Shown: positions 19,952-29,278 of the stretch, piece after piece
Layout: every line of letters starts with the position of its first letter
Position numbering within the stretch: the stretch's first letter is position 1
DNA from: SZUA-35 sp965530755
Lineage (GTDB): Bacteria; Actinomycetota; Acidimicrobiia; Acidimicrobiales; SZUA-35
DNA length: 64,000 bases
Assembly: GCA_965530755.1 (NCBI GenBank)
Contig: CBESNA010000004.1
Location: 1 to 64,000, forward strand
Direction of reading: 5' to 3'
Position numbers and translations under genes: made by a program
The notes under the pieces: generated by a model
The model's input: only the letters and a program-made list of their open reading frames with translations
The model's database searches: none
Told to the model about the DNA's origin: nothing

Positions 19952-20806
19952 CTACAGATCCAGGCCCGTACCGAACGACGGGTTCACGCCATCAACGATC
20001 TGCCGGGCACGCTCGAGGACCCCCGACTTGGTCTCCTCGTGGGTCAGGATCCAGAACTCATTGGTGAGCACAGCGTCGACGACGGCTCGACCAACGACGG
20101 CGGCGTCGATCCCAGCCGCCACCATCCCTTCGATGGCGGCCTGCATCTCACTCGGGACAGACGAGCGCTCTGGGATCGTGGCGCGGACGTCGTCCGGCAT
20201 GTTTCGATCGCTGGTGGCGATCCCGGTCTGGACAAAGGCCGGACACAGCACCGACACGCCGACCGCCGTACCAGTGATCTGCATCTCCTTCGCGAGGGTC
20301 TCGGAGAGGGCGACGACGCCGTATTTCGACACGTTGTACGCACCCATGAACGGACCCGCGCCGAGCCCGGCCATCGACGCCGTGTTGACGATGTGGCACG
20401 GCTCGCCGTGGGCGAGCATGTTCGGAAGGAAGATCTTGCAGCCATAGATGACTCCCCACAGGTTGATGTCGATCGTCCATCGCCACGCTTCGAGGTTCGT
20501 GGGATCGCCGACTGGCCCGCCGGCACCAACGCCTGCGTTGTTGCAGAGCACGTGGATGGGCCCGAAGCGTTCTGTGGCAGCAGTCTCGAGTGCAACCAGT
20601 TCATCGTGGTTCCGAACATCGAGCGGGAAGGACAACACCTCGTAGCCCATCGACGTCAGGAGTTCGCTGGCGGCCTCGAGGGCGCCTGTCTCGACGTCGG
20701 CCAGGACCAGGTTCATTCCTTCAGCGCCGAACTGCTTGGCCAGTTCGAGACCGATACCACTCGCAGCGCCCGTGATCACGGCTGTTCCACCCGAAAGATT
20801 CTGCAT
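19952..20806 (-). CDS. SDR family NAD(P)-dependent oxidoreductase
   Basis: A classical short-chain dehydrogenase of 284 residues. The nucleotide-binding motif TGAASGIG is at 13-20, NNAG near residue 90, the catalytic Tyr-Lys pair in YNVSKYG near 157-163, and a Ser in NTASMAG. The longer C-terminal tail (GVNPSFGTGLDL) and the substrate-loop length resemble SDRs that act on alcohols or ketones of lipids. Substrate unknown. It stands 78 bases upstream of the thioredoxin gene and is divergent from the MFS transporter. Confidence 0.9.
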   Translation of the reverse strand: MQNLSGGTAVITGAASGIGLELAKQFGAEGMNLVLADVETGALEAASELLTSMGYEVLSFPLDVRNHDELVALETAATERFGPIHVLCNNAGVGAGGPVGDPTNLEAWRWTIDINLWGVIYGCKIFLPNMLAHGEPCHIVNTASMAGLGAGPFMGAYNVSKYGVVALSETLAKEMQITGTAVGVSVLCPAFVQTGIATSDRNMPDDVRATIPERSSVPSEMQAAIEGMVAAGIDAAVVGRAVVDAVLTNEFWILTHEETKSGVLERARQIVDGVNPSFGTGLDL

Positions 20807-20917
20807 CGCTGTGGTCTAGTCGCAACGGGATGGCCTCTCGTAATCACTCGTGCGGCGTCCCATCGTCTCGCTTGGATCGCATTCGTCGACCGTCGGCTGC
20901 CGTGAGAGGCTCACCTC

Positions 20918-22030
20918 GTGTCACTGCGTCGTCTAGCGCTCTACGTTGGCGGATTCCTCGGGCCGTTCGGCACCGTCGTGATCGTCCCGATGTTTCCCGA
21001 GCTCCGCGACGAGTTTGGGGCGTCGTCGAGCGCGGTCGGTCTCGGCTTCAGCCTCTACCTCGTGCCGTTTGCGATCGCCCTCCTCTTCTCGGGGACCGTC
21101 GGCGAGCGATTCGGACGGCGACGTACGGTCCGCATCACGTATCTGTTGTATGCCGCGGCGAGCGTTGCCGCAGCCCTTGCCCCGTCGCTCGCTTGGTTCG
21201 TCACCGCCCGGGCGGTCCAAGGCGTTGCCAATGCGTTCGTCACCCCGCTGCTCCTGGCCGGGCTGGCAGAGATGGTGCCACCGGAACGGTTCGGCCGGGA
21301 GGTTGGCGTCTACTCGAGCTTCCAGGCCGTCGGAGCCGGACTCGGGCCGCTCGCCGGGGGACTGGCAGCCGATACACAGTGGCAGGGAGCGTTCCTGGGG
21401 ACTGCGCTGGTGGCCTCGGTGTTGGCGTTGATGCCGCCCGATGGCGAGCCCAGGCCAGGCACCTCCGCACCGCAGCTGCGTCCGCTCCTGACACCAACGA
21501 TGCTGGTGCTCGGAGGCGCCTTCTTCTTCGCTGCAGCCGGTCCGATCGGGCTGGCGGTACTCGTCGGGGTTGCGGCAAGGGACGTTCTGGATCTCAGCGG
21601 GACGGCGACGGGCATCATCCTGTTGGGTGGAGCCGTCGCGGCAATGGTCGCCGGGCCGATCTGGGGCTGGTTGCTCGACCGCCACGGACCGCGCCGGATC
21701 GTGACGCCAGTGGTCTTGGCGGCGACGGCTTCATCGATGCTGGTCGCATTGGGCACAACCGGATGGTCCCTGGGCCTCCTGTGGATCGTCGGTGGTGCCG
21801 CCGCGGCCTTCATCGTCGTTGTGTTCCAGTCGCTTGGAGCGACGATCATGCCGGAGAACCGGGGCGGCGCATTGTCGTTCCTTCTGTCATTTCGGTTCCT
21901 CGGCCACGCCGCCGGTCCGGCGGTGTTCGTCCCCTTCATCGACCAAAGCGCCGCGCCGGTGTTCCTCGTGGCCGGCAGCCTCGGCCTGGTTTGCCTCGTG
22001 CTGGCCCGTACCGCTCTCCGACTGCGCTGA
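20918..22030 (+). CDS. MFS transporter
   Basis: This 370-residue protein is mostly hydrophobic with about 11-12 predicted membrane segments. The loop GERFGRRRTVR between the second and third segments is the MFS motif A. The repeated loop in the second half (LLDRHGPRRI) is also present. It is a little shorter than typical 400-residue members. Drug/H+ antiporters have similar sequences, but the substrate is unknown. The start is GTG 20918, preceded by GAGAGG. The following serine hydrolase is on the same strand 66 bases downstream. Confidence 0.88.
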   Translation: MSLRRLALYVGGFLGPFGTVVIVPMFPELRDEFGASSSAVGLGFSLYLVPFAIALLFSGTVGERFGRRRTVRITYLLYAAASVAAALAPSLAWFVTARAVQGVANAFVTPLLLAGLAEMVPPERFGREVGVYSSFQAVGAGLGPLAGGLAADTQWQGAFLGTALVASVLALMPPDGEPRPGTSAPQLRPLLTPTMLVLGGAFFFAAAGPIGLAVLVGVAARDVLDLSGTATGIILLGGAVAAMVAGPIWGWLLDRHGPRRIVTPVVLAATASSMLVALGTTGWSLGLLWIVGGAAAAFIVVVFQSLGATIMPENRGGALSFLLSFRFLGHAAGPAVFVPFIDQSAAPVFLVAGSLGLVCLVLARTALRLR

Positions 22031-22096
22031 GCTGGATCGACCGCTCGGGGTCGGGTCGGTTAGCGTCTCGCTTCATCTCGATCGAGGGGTCTCACC

Positions 22097-23338
22097 GTGG
22101 GTATCAGTGTCACGTCACCTGAAGCAGTCGGCATGAGCACCGAGCGGCTCGAGCGGATCAACGTCGCCATGCAGCGCTATGTCGACGATGGCATCGTCGC
22201 CGGCATCATCACGCTCGTGAGCCGGCGAGGCGAGGTGGTTCACGCCGAGCAGTTCGGCCATCGAGACGTCGAGGCCGGTATCGAAATGACATCAGACACG
22301 ATCTTCCGGATCTACTCGATGACCAAGCCGATCGTCTGCACGGCGCTGATGCTCCTCCACGAAGAGGGTCGCTTCCGATTGGAGGACCCAGTGGCGAAGC
22401 ACCTCCCTGCGTTCGGTTCCGTTCAGGTCCTCGCCGCCGACGGTTCGCTCGAGCCGCAGGCCCGGCCGATGGAGGTGCGTGACCTCCTGACGCACACCAG
22501 CGGTCTCACGTACGACTTCATGGAGGACACGCCCGTTGGCGAGATGTATCGCCAGGCGCGTATCATGAACGACGCCACGCGGACGCTCGAGCAGACGATC
22601 GATGCATTGGCGGAGCTGCCGCTGGCCTCACAACCTGGCGCCCGCTGGCACTACAGCGTCGGAATCGACGTGGCTGCCAGGCTCATCGAGGTGCTGTCAG
22701 GCCAGCCGCTCGGGCGTTTCCTCGAGGATCGACTGTTCGGACCGCTCGGCATGGCAGACACCGCCTTCGGCGTCGCCGAGACCGAGCGGTCCCGTCTCTC
22801 TGCCATGTACGGCTTGCCCGATCTCGTCGGTGAGGGACAGACCGGAACGAAACTGGTGATGGCTGCCCTCGAAGGATTCAACGAACGGATCGACGTCTCG
22901 GCCACGTATCCGGTCGACACTCCGGACGTCTTCGCTCGCGGCGGGATTGGCCTGTTCTCCACTACTGGCGACTACCTGCGTTTCGCTCAGATGTTGCTCG
23001 GCAACGGTGAACTCGACGGCATGCGAATCATCGGCCGCAAGACGCTCGAACTCATGCATTCCAACCACCTGCCGGCCACGCTCCTTCCGTTCGATCTGCT
23101 CGGCAGGGTCCAGGGCGGACTGGGGTTTGGACTCGGATCCCGCGTGATGTTGGACGTCGCATCGAGTGCAGGGCAGGGTTCGGTGGGGGAGTACGGCTGG
23201 GCGGGCGCGGCGAAGACCTACTACTGGGTCGATCCAGCCGAAGAACTCGTTGGACTGTTCATGGCTCAGTACATGACCGGCGTCGAGTTGCCAGATCGAG
23301 ACATGCGCACGCTCACTTACCAAGCGATCGTCGACTGA
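22097..23338 (+). CDS. beta-lactamase-fold serine hydrolase
   Basis: This 413-residue protein belongs to the class C beta-lactamase/esterase (EstB-like) family. The nucleophile is S74 in the S-x-x-K motif SMTK (K77), the second motif is HYSVG with its Tyr, and a C-terminal GWAGAAKT segment replaces the KTG-like motif. No signal peptide is evident, so it is probably a cytoplasmic esterase rather than a true beta-lactamase; substrates may be short esters or lactones. It begins at GTG 22097. It converges closely on the UspA-like gene (21 bases). Confidence 0.9.
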   Translation: MGISVTSPEAVGMSTERLERINVAMQRYVDDGIVAGIITLVSRRGEVVHAEQFGHRDVEAGIEMTSDTIFRIYSMTKPIVCTALMLLHEEGRFRLEDPVAKHLPAFGSVQVLAADGSLEPQARPMEVRDLLTHTSGLTYDFMEDTPVGEMYRQARIMNDATRTLEQTIDALAELPLASQPGARWHYSVGIDVAARLIEVLSGQPLGRFLEDRLFGPLGMADTAFGVAETERSRLSAMYGLPDLVGEGQTGTKLVMAALEGFNERIDVSATYPVDTPDVFARGGIGLFSTTGDYLRFAQMLLGNGELDGMRIIGRKTLELMHSNHLPATLLPFDLLGRVQGGLGFGLGSRVMLDVASSAGQGSVGEYGWAGAAKTYYWVDPAEELVGLFMAQYMTGVELPDRDMRTLTYQAIVD

Positions 23339-23359
23339 CCTCCGACAATCATTTCGCGC

Positions 23360-23752
23360 TCAGATGAGCAACTCGACGGGACGACCGGTCAGCTGCGAGA
23401 GGTCATTGATCAGTTCGCTGATGTCTGCGGTGCCGGGCACGATTGGCCCCCCGATGAGGTAGGAGCTCGCCGGGAGCCTCTCGATGACGTCTCGAGCGTC
23501 GCCACGCACGACTGACACCGAGGTCTCGAGATCGCGGCCAACGTGGCGACTGACGACGGCAATCTGCGCCCGTAGCAGGAAGTCGAGCTCTTCGACGAGC
23601 ATCGACATCGTGGTGGCGTCGACATCGCCGAATCGAGCGTCTTCGACGATCGCAGCGGACACGAGTGGGCACTCGGCCTCGATCGCTCGAAGCGCCGCCT
23701 GCTCGAGTGTTTCCGTACTTCCCGAACCGCCGATGGAGAGATACACGATCAC
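23360..23752 (-). CDS. UspA-like small protein coupled to antiporter
   Basis: The 130-residue protein begins with a beta strand (IVYLSIGGSGSTETLEQAALRAIE) and ends with VELLI. The layout suits a universal-stress-protein Rossmann-like fold, though the ATP-binding glycine motif is not clear (SSYLIGGPIVPG may correspond). It starts at GTG 23752 in a GTGA overlap with the stop of the Na+/H+ antiporter. Translational coupling suggests it binds to or regulates that antiporter, perhaps sensing nucleotide. The family call is moderate. Confidence 0.65.
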   Translation of the reverse strand: MIVYLSIGGSGSTETLEQAALRAIEAECPLVSAAIVEDARFGDVDATTMSMLVEELDFLLRAQIAVVSRHVGRDLETSVSVVRGDARDVIERLPASSYLIGGPIVPGTADISELINDLSQLTGRPVELLI

Positions 23753-25449
23753 CGGTTCGGCTCCTCGTCGATCGGCACAGCCCACCGTTCGGTGAGGATC
23801 TCCAGAGCTGCGAGTCGATGATTGAGCTCGACGGCGATGTGCTCGGCGACGCTGACCTCGATGAGGCCGGTTCTGACGATCTCGCCAACAGCCGACTTCT
23901 CGGCAATCAACGCTTCTCGCCTGGCCTGGAGCAACATCTCGGCCCCGAGATCGGGGTGATCAGCAACGTGTTCCTGGAGCGCCACCGTCGCCGCATGGAC
24001 ATCCTCGGCGTAGATGGCTGACAGTGCGTCGGCGAGGTCGTGGCCTATCACTCCGTCTGCCCCCAGTTTCCCGATGGCGGCCTGTCCGGCGCGGCGGGTG
24101 GCGATGACGGCCTGGCGAGTCTGCTGCTCGAGTTCGACCGCAGTGAGTCCGGCCAGTTCGAGGCGCCGGATCAGACCCGTGATCGACAAACCTTGAACCA
24201 GGAGAGTGAAGACCACAACCCCGAAGGTCATGACCACGACGGTCTGGATCGCATCCTCTCCGACGACCTCGGCCAGTGCCTCGTTGTCCTGGATGATGAG
24301 TGCCAACGCGAGGGAGATGGCGCCCCGAAGCCCACCCCAGAACATCACGTGTTTGTATGCCAGAGGCACGCGTCGACTCGGACGAATCAGATCGGTGAAG
24401 AACGTGAGCCCGTAGACGAGGAGCACTCGGACGAGAAGCACGGTGATCACGGCGAGGAGGACCGGCCACCATTCGGCAACCAGATCTCGCAAACCGATCG
24501 TGAGTCCGATGAACAGGAACACAAGCGAGTTGACGAGGAACGTGAGCAGTTCCCAGAAGTGCTCGAGGGTCTGGCGAGTCGTGGGCGACGTGTTCTCGAT
24601 CCCGCGGGTGCCGACCATCAGCCCGGCGGCCACCACGGCGAGGATGCCAGAGAAGTGCAAATCGTCGCGGCCGATCAGAGCTCCGAACTCTTCGGCCACG
24701 AGGAACGCTCCGAACGCGATGGCGAGGGTGGTCGAGGTCTCGATGAGCGCATCGTCGACGGAAGCCAGAATCACTTCGCTCACGATGTAGCCGAGGACGA
24801 GTCCGACCGCGAGGCCACCGGCCGACACGACGATGAAATCGGTGAGCGCGTCGCCGAGAGCGAACGACCCACCCTCGGCGACGTCCAGAGCGACGCCGAA
24901 CATCACGACGGCGACGGCATCGTTGAAGAGCGACTCGCCTTCGACCAGGACGCTGAGCCGCTTTGGGGTGCCCAAGGATTTGAAGAATGCGATCACGGCC
25001 ACGGGATCGGTGGCGGAGATGAGCGCGCCGAACCCAAAGCTGAGCGCCCACGGAAGGTCGAGCAGATAGTGCACCACGGTGCCGACCATCAGCGACCCGA
25101 TGAGTGTGCCGGCCAGCGCCAGGGTCAAGATTCCGAACAGGTCGTTCTTGAGCTTCTTCCACGGCAGATTCAGTGTCGCTTCGAAGAGCAAGGGCGGGAC
25201 CAGCAGTGCCAGAATCAGGTCGGCGCTGGCCTCCACCGTCACGAGTTCGCCGAGACCAGCAGCGACGAAGCCGGCGAGGACGAGCGCCACTGTGACCGGG
25301 AAGTTGGCTCGTCTGGCGAGGAACGCCACGGCTGCGGCGATCGCCAGCAGCGTCACGAGGGCCGTTTCCTGCTCGATGAGCTTCGAACTCGCCTCGGCGG
25401 CCAGCAGTCCGACGTCGAGGCCGGCCCCGGCTATGGCATTCGATTCCAC
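23749..25449 (-). CDS. CPA1 family Na+(K+)/H+ antiporter
   Basis: This 566-residue membrane protein shows the CPA1 hallmarks: about 12 hydrophobic segments, the SATDPVAV motif with its ion-binding Asp, and LFNDAVAVV with the Asn-Asp pair. A C-terminal cytoplasmic tail of about 140 residues is probably regulatory. It exchanges sodium or potassium for protons for pH and salt homeostasis. The start is GTG 25449. It is followed by the coupled UspA-like gene, giving a two-gene unit. Its upstream neighbour on the same strand, the 2OG oxygenase, ends 89 bases away. Confidence 0.93.
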   Translation of the reverse strand: MESNAIAGAGLDVGLLAAEASSKLIEQETALVTLLAIAAAVAFLARRANFPVTVALVLAGFVAAGLGELVTVEASADLILALLVPPLLFEATLNLPWKKLKNDLFGILTLALAGTLIGSLMVGTVVHYLLDLPWALSFGFGALISATDPVAVIAFFKSLGTPKRLSVLVEGESLFNDAVAVVMFGVALDVAEGGSFALGDALTDFIVVSAGGLAVGLVLGYIVSEVILASVDDALIETSTTLAIAFGAFLVAEEFGALIGRDDLHFSGILAVVAAGLMVGTRGIENTSPTTRQTLEHFWELLTFLVNSLVFLFIGLTIGLRDLVAEWWPVLLAVITVLLVRVLLVYGLTFFTDLIRPSRRVPLAYKHVMFWGGLRGAISLALALIIQDNEALAEVVGEDAIQTVVVMTFGVVVFTLLVQGLSITGLIRRLELAGLTAVELEQQTRQAVIATRRAGQAAIGKLGADGVIGHDLADALSAIYAEDVHAATVALQEHVADHPDLGAEMLLQARREALIAEKSAVGEIVRTGLIEVSVAEHIAVELNHRLAALEILTERWAVPIDEEPNR

Positions 25450-25519
25450 CCGGTGTGTCTAGCCGATCCGTCGGTGCTCCAGTGAGACCATCGGGCTCGG
25501 ATCGCCGGCGTGGATGTCA

Positions 25520-25534
25520 CCCGCCGCCGGCGGG
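25520..25534 (-). terminator. short GC hairpin after the dioxygenase gene
   Basis: CCCGCC and GGCGGG are separated by three bases, just downstream of the 2OG oxygenase stop at 25539. There is no T-run, so termination strength is doubtful. Confidence 0.3.
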
Positions 25535-25538
25535 CTGG

Positions 25539-26417
25539 TCAGTCGATGAGCTCATCAGACCGAATACGGGCTCGCTCCGCCGCCTCGTGTTCGGGCAGGA
25601 TGCGCCCGAAGAGCTGACGAGTGCGCTCGACTCGGCCGATCACACCAGGATGTTCTGTGTAGGCGAAGATGGCTGCGTGTCGCGGCGAAGAGTCTGAAGC
25701 CACCCGCTGCACACGGTGTAGTGAGTGGCGGCCACGGAAGATCTGGAGGTCGCCGGGACGGAGGTCGAGAGTGTGAACCTCGTCGAGGTCGCCGGCGCCC
25801 TCGCCGGCGCCCAGCACTCGCTTGATGCGGTCGAAGCCCTCGTCGCTTGCGTTCCGTATACCGGGCACGTACTGGAACGCGCCGCCCTCTCGTGCCTCAT
25901 CGACGAGCACGGTGACGGCGAAATCATTGGTGTCGAAGTGCCAGGCGAACTGTTGGCCGGGATCGAGGATGTTCGCCGTGAGTCCAGCGAGTGGATCGGC
26001 GTAGCAGTGAAGATGCGGTATCTCGAGGCAATCAGCCAGGAAGCTGGACACTGCCTCGGACCGAAAGAGCGTGTCCATGGCGCAGCCATCAGCCCAGCTA
26101 TCGCCCGGGATGAAGCCGCTGGACCGCTCGATGAACGTGTTGACCGGATGATCAGGCGGAAACGCTGAATCGATCGAAGTGTGGAAGTACGGGTTCATCA
26201 GCTGAGTGGAGTAGTGGGTCGTTGGCTTGGCCGCCACGATCTCGTCGCCGAGAGTTGCGACGGCCGCTGGAGGAACGAATCCCCGCACCACTGCGCAGCC
26301 GTGTGTTCGAAGTCCGATGTGCGCCTCGGCAACCGCCGACTGACGGGCCGCCGCAGCCACGTCGTGGATTGGATAGCGACCGAGATCGATGAGATCGGCG
26401 AGCGGCACGACGGTCAC
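25539..26417 (-). CDS. 2-oxoglutarate/Fe(II)-type dioxygenase (cupin fold)
   Basis: This 292-residue protein has the iron-binding H-x-D motif in WHFDTND, a distal His in RHSLHRVQ, and a late Arg (RHAAIF region) that could bind 2-oxoglutarate. The fold matches the phytanoyl-CoA hydroxylase/ectoine hydroxylase-type superfamily, hydroxylating a small molecule. The start overlaps the upstream dehydrogenase stop (GTGA at 26420-26423). I prefer the second GTG, 26417, since AAAGG lies five bases upstream. It is the last gene of the WS/DGAT operon. The substrate is unknown. Confidence 0.8.
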   Translation of the reverse strand: MTVVPLADLIDLGRYPIHDVAAAARQSAVAEAHIGLRTHGCAVVRGFVPPAAVATLGDEIVAAKPTTHYSTQLMNPYFHTSIDSAFPPDHPVNTFIERSSGFIPGDSWADGCAMDTLFRSEAVSSFLADCLEIPHLHCYADPLAGLTANILDPGQQFAWHFDTNDFAVTVLVDEAREGGAFQYVPGIRNASDEGFDRIKRVLGAGEGAGDLDEVHTLDLRPGDLQIFRGRHSLHRVQRVASDSSPRHAAIFAYTEHPGVIGRVERTRQLFGRILPEHEAAERARIRSDELID

Positions 26418-26419
26418 AG

Positions 26420-27340
26420 TCACCTTTCCCAGTGAGGGATCCAGTCGCCCTCGAGGCGCATCGAGAGGTCGGCGTCGTCCTCGATCAGCTTGGCGACATG
26501 CAACTCCCCGGCGTCGGTTCCGTACCGTTCGCCGGCAGACCGGAAGACCTGATGCGCGGCGTCGGTCATGGGGAGCGGTGCGCCAACGTTGGCGCCGAGT
26601 GCACTGAGAAGGCCCAGATCCTTGAGGCACAGGCCGAGGCTGAACGACGGGTCGTAGTGTCCGGCGAAGATGCTCGGGGCGTCGTGTCTGACCACGAAGC
26701 TGTCCCCGACGCTTTCCTTGATTGCGTGCCAGAGCGTTTCCAGGTCGACGCCGTTGGCGAGGCCGACGGCGAAACCTTCCCCGATCGCGGCGGCAGCGAT
26801 GAACCACAACTGGTTGGTCACGAGCTTCACGACATTCCCCGTGCCGAGCGGTCCGCAGACGATCACGGTGCCGAGGTGTTCGAGCAACGCGGTAGCGCGT
26901 GCAACAGGCTCGGGATCACCGCCGATGAAGAGAGTCAGCGTTCCTGTTCGTGCACCGTCGACGGCACCGGTGACGGGGGAGTCGACGACACTGACGCCAT
27001 CCGGAGCAGCGGCGGCCAACGCCGCCACGACGTCTTTCGAGTTGGTGGTGAGATCGATCCAGAGCGATCCCGGCCCCATCGCGGCGAGCGCACCGTCAGA
27101 GCCGTCCATGACGGCGAGCACATGGTCCGGTCGAGGCAGAGACGTCAGGAGAATGTCAACTGACGCCGCACACTGGACCGCGCTCGCACCCTGCGTCGCT
27201 CCGGCCTCGACAGCCCCGCCGAGAGCGTCGTCATCGAGGTCGAACGCGGTCACTTCGTAGCCGGCCCAGACGAGACGGCGACACATGGGGCCGCCCATGT
27301 TTCCGAGGCCGATGAATCCAATGGCCGGGGCGGCGTCCAT
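26420..27340 (-). CDS. 3-hydroxyisobutyrate dehydrogenase family protein
   Basis: This 306-residue beta-hydroxyacid dehydrogenase has the N-terminal Rossmann motif GFIGLGNMGGPM, the substrate segment DSPVTGAVDGARTGTLT, and the catalytic Lys in NVVKLVTNQLW. The family oxidises 3-hydroxyisobutyrate (valine catabolism) or reduces tartronate semialdehyde. It starts at ATG 27340; its first base is the last base of the WS/DGAT stop (TGATG overlap). It lies between the WS/DGAT and dioxygenase genes in an overlapping operon, so it may act on a product of lipid or branched-acid catabolism. Confidence 0.9.
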   Translation of the reverse strand: MDAAPAIGFIGLGNMGGPMCRRLVWAGYEVTAFDLDDDALGGAVEAGATQGASAVQCAASVDILLTSLPRPDHVLAVMDGSDGALAAMGPGSLWIDLTTNSKDVVAALAAAAPDGVSVVDSPVTGAVDGARTGTLTLFIGGDPEPVARATALLEHLGTVIVCGPLGTGNVVKLVTNQLWFIAAAAIGEGFAVGLANGVDLETLWHAIKESVGDSFVVRHDAPSIFAGHYDPSFSLGLCLKDLGLLSALGANVGAPLPMTDAAHQVFRSAGERYGTDAGELHVAKLIEDDADLSMRLEGDWIPHWER

Positions 27341-29112
27341 CAACCAGCCGAGTCGGCCGTCTTCGTCGACGGCGTCGTCTTTCGCTTCGGCGGCGATTTC
27401 TTTGCCGCCGCCTTCTTTGCCGCCGCCTTCTTTGGCGCCGCCTTCCTCGGCGACTTCCTGGCGCTCGACTTCTTGGCCGAGGCGTTCTTGGAGCCCGTTG
27501 GCTTCGGCCCTCCGTTGAGCGCAGAGTTGCGGAGATTCTCTTCCATTTCCGCGCGAACCGCGATCATCTGCTGAACCGCCTCTGAACTGGGCGGGATCGG
27601 GTCGACGCCGTCACCGCCGACGCGCATGGCCGGAGGACGCTGCGGGGTGGCCCACTCGGCGCCAGTTGCCTCGAAGAGGCGGGCGATTTCGTCGATGTGG
27701 AGATCGACGAGATGCCAGAGATCCGGCACGAGATATCGATCGGCGATCAGACCGAAATCGAGGCTGTCTTCGTAGCTGTGTACCGTGATGTTGAGCCCGA
27801 CACCGTCGGCGATCGTCGAGACAGGTATGTAGGAGTCGAGCTTCGCTCCAGCGAAGTAGAGCGGGTCGCGCGGTCCGGGCACGTTCGAGATGACCACGTT
27901 GATCGGCGTGTTGAATCGATCCGCCAGTTTGGCTCTGGCAAAGAGCCGAATCGCAGAAGCGGCAACGACTGGCGACGTGTAGTCGGTGGCTTCGGCCAGC
28001 GCTTCGGCCGGCATGAGATCGAACTGTCGCTTGGCGTCGTTCATCGCTTCCCGGCACAGCGCAACTCGCTCGAGTGGGTCCGCGCAGTTGGTGGGCAGCT
28101 CCGCCACGATGCTGGAGACCCGATTCGTCCAGGGATCCTCTTCGTCGCCGGTGCGGATCGACACCGGCACCATCGCTCGCAAGGGACCGTCGGGGAGTGC
28201 GTCGTGCTCGATCAGGTACTGACGCAACGCGCCGGTGCAGATCGCCATCACGACGTCGTTGAGCGTTCCGCCGGTGGCGGTCTTCAGGACTTTCAGATTC
28301 GAGAGCGAAGCGGACCGCATGGCGAACCTGCGATGAGGGCTGATCGACTTGTTCCACGGGGTGGGGGGCGCAGGTGTGAGCGGCAGGCTCGGTCGAGGGT
28401 TGGAGTCGTCGGATCCTCGATGTGTGAGGGCACCGAGACCGTCACGAGCCTTCGAGGCCGCGTCGCGAACACCAGTCACACCCGCTGCGTCAGCAACGTC
28501 TCTCACCATCGCCAGCGAAAGACGAGCGCCGCGGAACGGGTTCATGACGATGTTCTTGGTGGCTCGCTGGAGCATCTCGGCATTACTCGGCGGCTGCTCG
28601 CCGACCCAGGGTTGCTCGGTGTAGCCGTATTCGGCATCGGGAGACAGGTCGGTGAACATCCGCAGCATGATCACTCCCGAGGCTCCGTCGATCGTGGCGT
28701 GATGGGTCTTCTGGAGCAGCGCCCAGCGTCCGTCGGCCAGACCATCGATCACGTAGGCCTCCCACAGTGGACGCGACCGGTCCATCTTGCGTCCGACAAT
28801 CCTCGCCACCTGCTCGGCAAGTTGGTCGGCTGCGCCCGGCGCCGCGAGTCCGATGCGACGGACGTGGTAGTCGAGATCGAAATCGGCGTCCTCGACCCAG
28901 TAGGGACGGTCCAGTTCGAGGGGCACCCCGACGACCTTGCGACGGAGCGGCTCGAGATGACCCACCATGATGCCGAGGCGTTTGCGGACCTCGGCGAACG
29001 GATCGAAGTCGGCCGAGGGCCGTTGATAGATGCTGAGCCCGTTGACGTGGCCGTACGAGTTCTCGGTCTCCATCAGAAGGAAACTGAGATCGACACCAGT
29101 GAGCTGCTTCAT
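27340..29112 (-). CDS. WS/DGAT wax ester synthase/diacylglycerol acyltransferase
   Basis: This 590-residue acyltransferase esterifies fatty alcohols or diacylglycerol with acyl-CoA to form storage lipid. The catalytic motif HHxxxDG is H137-H138...D142-G143 (KTHHATIDGAS); the downstream NVVISNVPGPRDPLY motif of the family is also present. Residues 537-590 form a Lys/Ala/Ser-rich tail with KAAAKK-like repeats, as in histone-H1-like or HupB tails and not part of the usual enzyme (about 460-480 residues). The tail may bind DNA, membrane or polyanions. It is the first gene of an overlapping operon with the dehydrogenase and dioxygenase. Confidence 0.94.
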   Translation of the reverse strand: MKQLTGVDLSFLLMETENSYGHVNGLSIYQRPSADFDPFAEVRKRLGIMVGHLEPLRRKVVGVPLELDRPYWVEDADFDLDYHVRRIGLAAPGAADQLAEQVARIVGRKMDRSRPLWEAYVIDGLADGRWALLQKTHHATIDGASGVIMLRMFTDLSPDAEYGYTEQPWVGEQPPSNAEMLQRATKNIVMNPFRGARLSLAMVRDVADAAGVTGVRDAASKARDGLGALTHRGSDDSNPRPSLPLTPAPPTPWNKSISPHRRFAMRSASLSNLKVLKTATGGTLNDVVMAICTGALRQYLIEHDALPDGPLRAMVPVSIRTGDEEDPWTNRVSSIVAELPTNCADPLERVALCREAMNDAKRQFDLMPAEALAEATDYTSPVVAASAIRLFARAKLADRFNTPINVVISNVPGPRDPLYFAGAKLDSYIPVSTIADGVGLNITVHSYEDSLDFGLIADRYLVPDLWHLVDLHIDEIARLFEATGAEWATPQRPPAMRVGGDGVDPIPPSSEAVQQMIAVRAEMEENLRNSALNGGPKPTGSKNASAKKSSARKSPRKAAPKKAAAKKAAAKKSPPKRKTTPSTKTADSAG

Positions 29113-29278
29113 TTGGGTCCCGTCGGTTGGAGATGTGTGACGCCATTATTGCAAAGATGGCAGTGTCGCACCTGATCGGTAGTGCTCCTCCGATTGAGGT
29201 CGGAGCTTCACTTTCACAGGTCGGCCCACCGATCGATCGACGAAGAAAGCCGAGACCTCGGATCTACCGAGCCGTAGA

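Noticed and set aside
19229..20905. A 558-codon plus-strand reading frame over the thioredoxin and SDR
   Set aside because: No recognisable domain; the opposite strand encodes conserved proteins with active-site motifs.
24040..25485. A 481-codon plus-strand frame opposite the antiporter
   Set aside because: His/Glu/Asp-rich composition typical of antisense to a membrane protein; no family match recognised.
27697..29175. A 492-codon plus-strand frame opposite the WS/DGAT gene
   Set aside because: Antisense to a well-supported acyltransferase; low-complexity composition.
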